This document shows, in pieces, positions 5,719-5,862 of a stretch of DNA of 5,862 nt. The DNA is taken from positions 1 to 5,862 of the forward strand of contig CAOKJJ010000249.1 in NCBI GenBank assembly GCA_948468465.1, read 5' to 3'. This DNA is from an uncultured Eubacterium sp. (lineage in GTDB: Bacteria > Bacillota_A > Clostridia > Lachnospirales > Lachnospiraceae). Under the pieces are notes generated by a model, which saw nothing but the letters and a program-made list of their open reading frames with translations, ran no database searches and had not been told where the DNA came from. Each line of letters opens with the position of its first letter. Positions within the stretch are counted from its first letter, which is position 1. The translations under genes and the position numbers were made by a program.

Positions 5719-5743
5719 AAAAAAAATAAAAAAATGTAAAAAA
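5719..5743 (+). promoter_or_regulatory. A-tract UP element upstream of the tRNA promoter
   Basis: Three A-runs of 8, 7 and 6 bases (5719-5726, 5728-5734, 5738-5743), spaced by about 9 bases centre to centre, end four bases before the -35 box of the tRNA promoter. This is the place where the RNA polymerase alpha subunit binds UP elements at stable RNA promoters, and phased A-runs also bend DNA. Confidence 0.6.
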
Positions 5744-5747
5744 GTGG

Positions 5748-5776
5748 TTGACAAAACAATATTTCTAGGCTATACT
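5748..5776 (+). promoter_or_regulatory. Strong promoter of the tRNA-Val transcript
   Basis: TTGACA (5748-5753, perfect) is followed after exactly 17 bases by TATACT (5771-5776, five of six). The start is expected near 5783, about 29 bases before the tRNA. It is divergent from the transformylase promoter, with the two -35 boxes 67 bases apart. Confidence 0.9.
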
Positions 5777-5811
5777 TATTAAGTCGGTTGCGGGAGTAGC
5801 CAGTCAGAAAT

Positions 5812-5862
5812 GGGATCTTAGCTCAGCTGGGAGAGCATCTGCCTTACAAGCAGAGGGTCATA
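5812..5862 (+). tRNA. tRNA-Val (anticodon TAC), 3' end outside the window
   Basis: The first 51 bases of a tRNA. GGGATCT is the 5' acceptor strand, followed by TA, the D arm GCTC-AGCTGGGA-GAGC, A26, and the anticodon arm TCTGC-CTTACAA-GCAGA. The anticodon TAC is at 5845-5847 and reads GUA and other valine codons. The variable loop begins with GGGTC and the window ends before the T arm. The sequence closely follows the usual Firmicutes tRNA-Val pattern. More tRNA genes may follow in the same transcript. Confidence 0.95.

Overview
The window looks like chromosomal DNA of a Gram-positive anaerobe of the class Clostridia, most likely a Lachnospiraceae-type gut bacterium. This is an inference from four things: a stand-alone AICAR transformylase instead of the usual bifunctional PurH, a YesL-family membrane protein, a Uma2-family gene, and strong AGGAGG-type ribosome binding sites throughout. 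No species can be named from the sequence alone.

Layout. (1) Positions 1-347 hold the 3' end of a gene that enters from the left; its end looks like a winged-helix DNA-binding segment. (2) Positions 348-621 are a non-coding gap with a perfect 10-bp inverted repeat (370-403), a weak candidate promoter (414-442) and a good intrinsic terminator (491-540). (3) Positions 622-2506 hold two ATP-grasp ligases of the RimK type, one directly after the other (stop and next ATG one base apart), so probably one mRNA and perhaps one pathway. The second begins with a run of six hexapeptide repeats (an 18-bp DNA tandem repeat, 1538-1654), which is the strangest feature of the window. (4) Positions 2507-3700 are visibly richer in A+T and hold a Uma2 (DUF820) nuclease-like gene, a 63-residue unknown protein behind its own likely promoter, and a second small gene broken by one in-frame TGA. 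(5) Positions 3701-4354 encode a YesL/DUF624-like membrane protein, ending at a bidirectional terminator (4360-4392). (6) On the minus strand, 5584-4403 encodes the AICAR transformylase of purine synthesis, behind a promoter with perfect -35 and -10 hexamers and a 17-bp spacer. (7) Divergently, a second strong promoter with an A-tract upstream element drives a tRNA-Val (anticodon TAC) that runs off the right edge.

How they fit together. The purine gene and the tRNA are housekeeping genes sharing a divergent promoter region. The ATP-grasp pair is the most likely accessory biochemical system: two related carboxylate-amine ligases, the second with altered metal- and nucleotide-site residues and a repetitive Ser/Lys/Asp/Glu-rich head. 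Its substrate cannot be read from the sequence. The Uma2 segment looks like a small acquired or decaying patch between the two.
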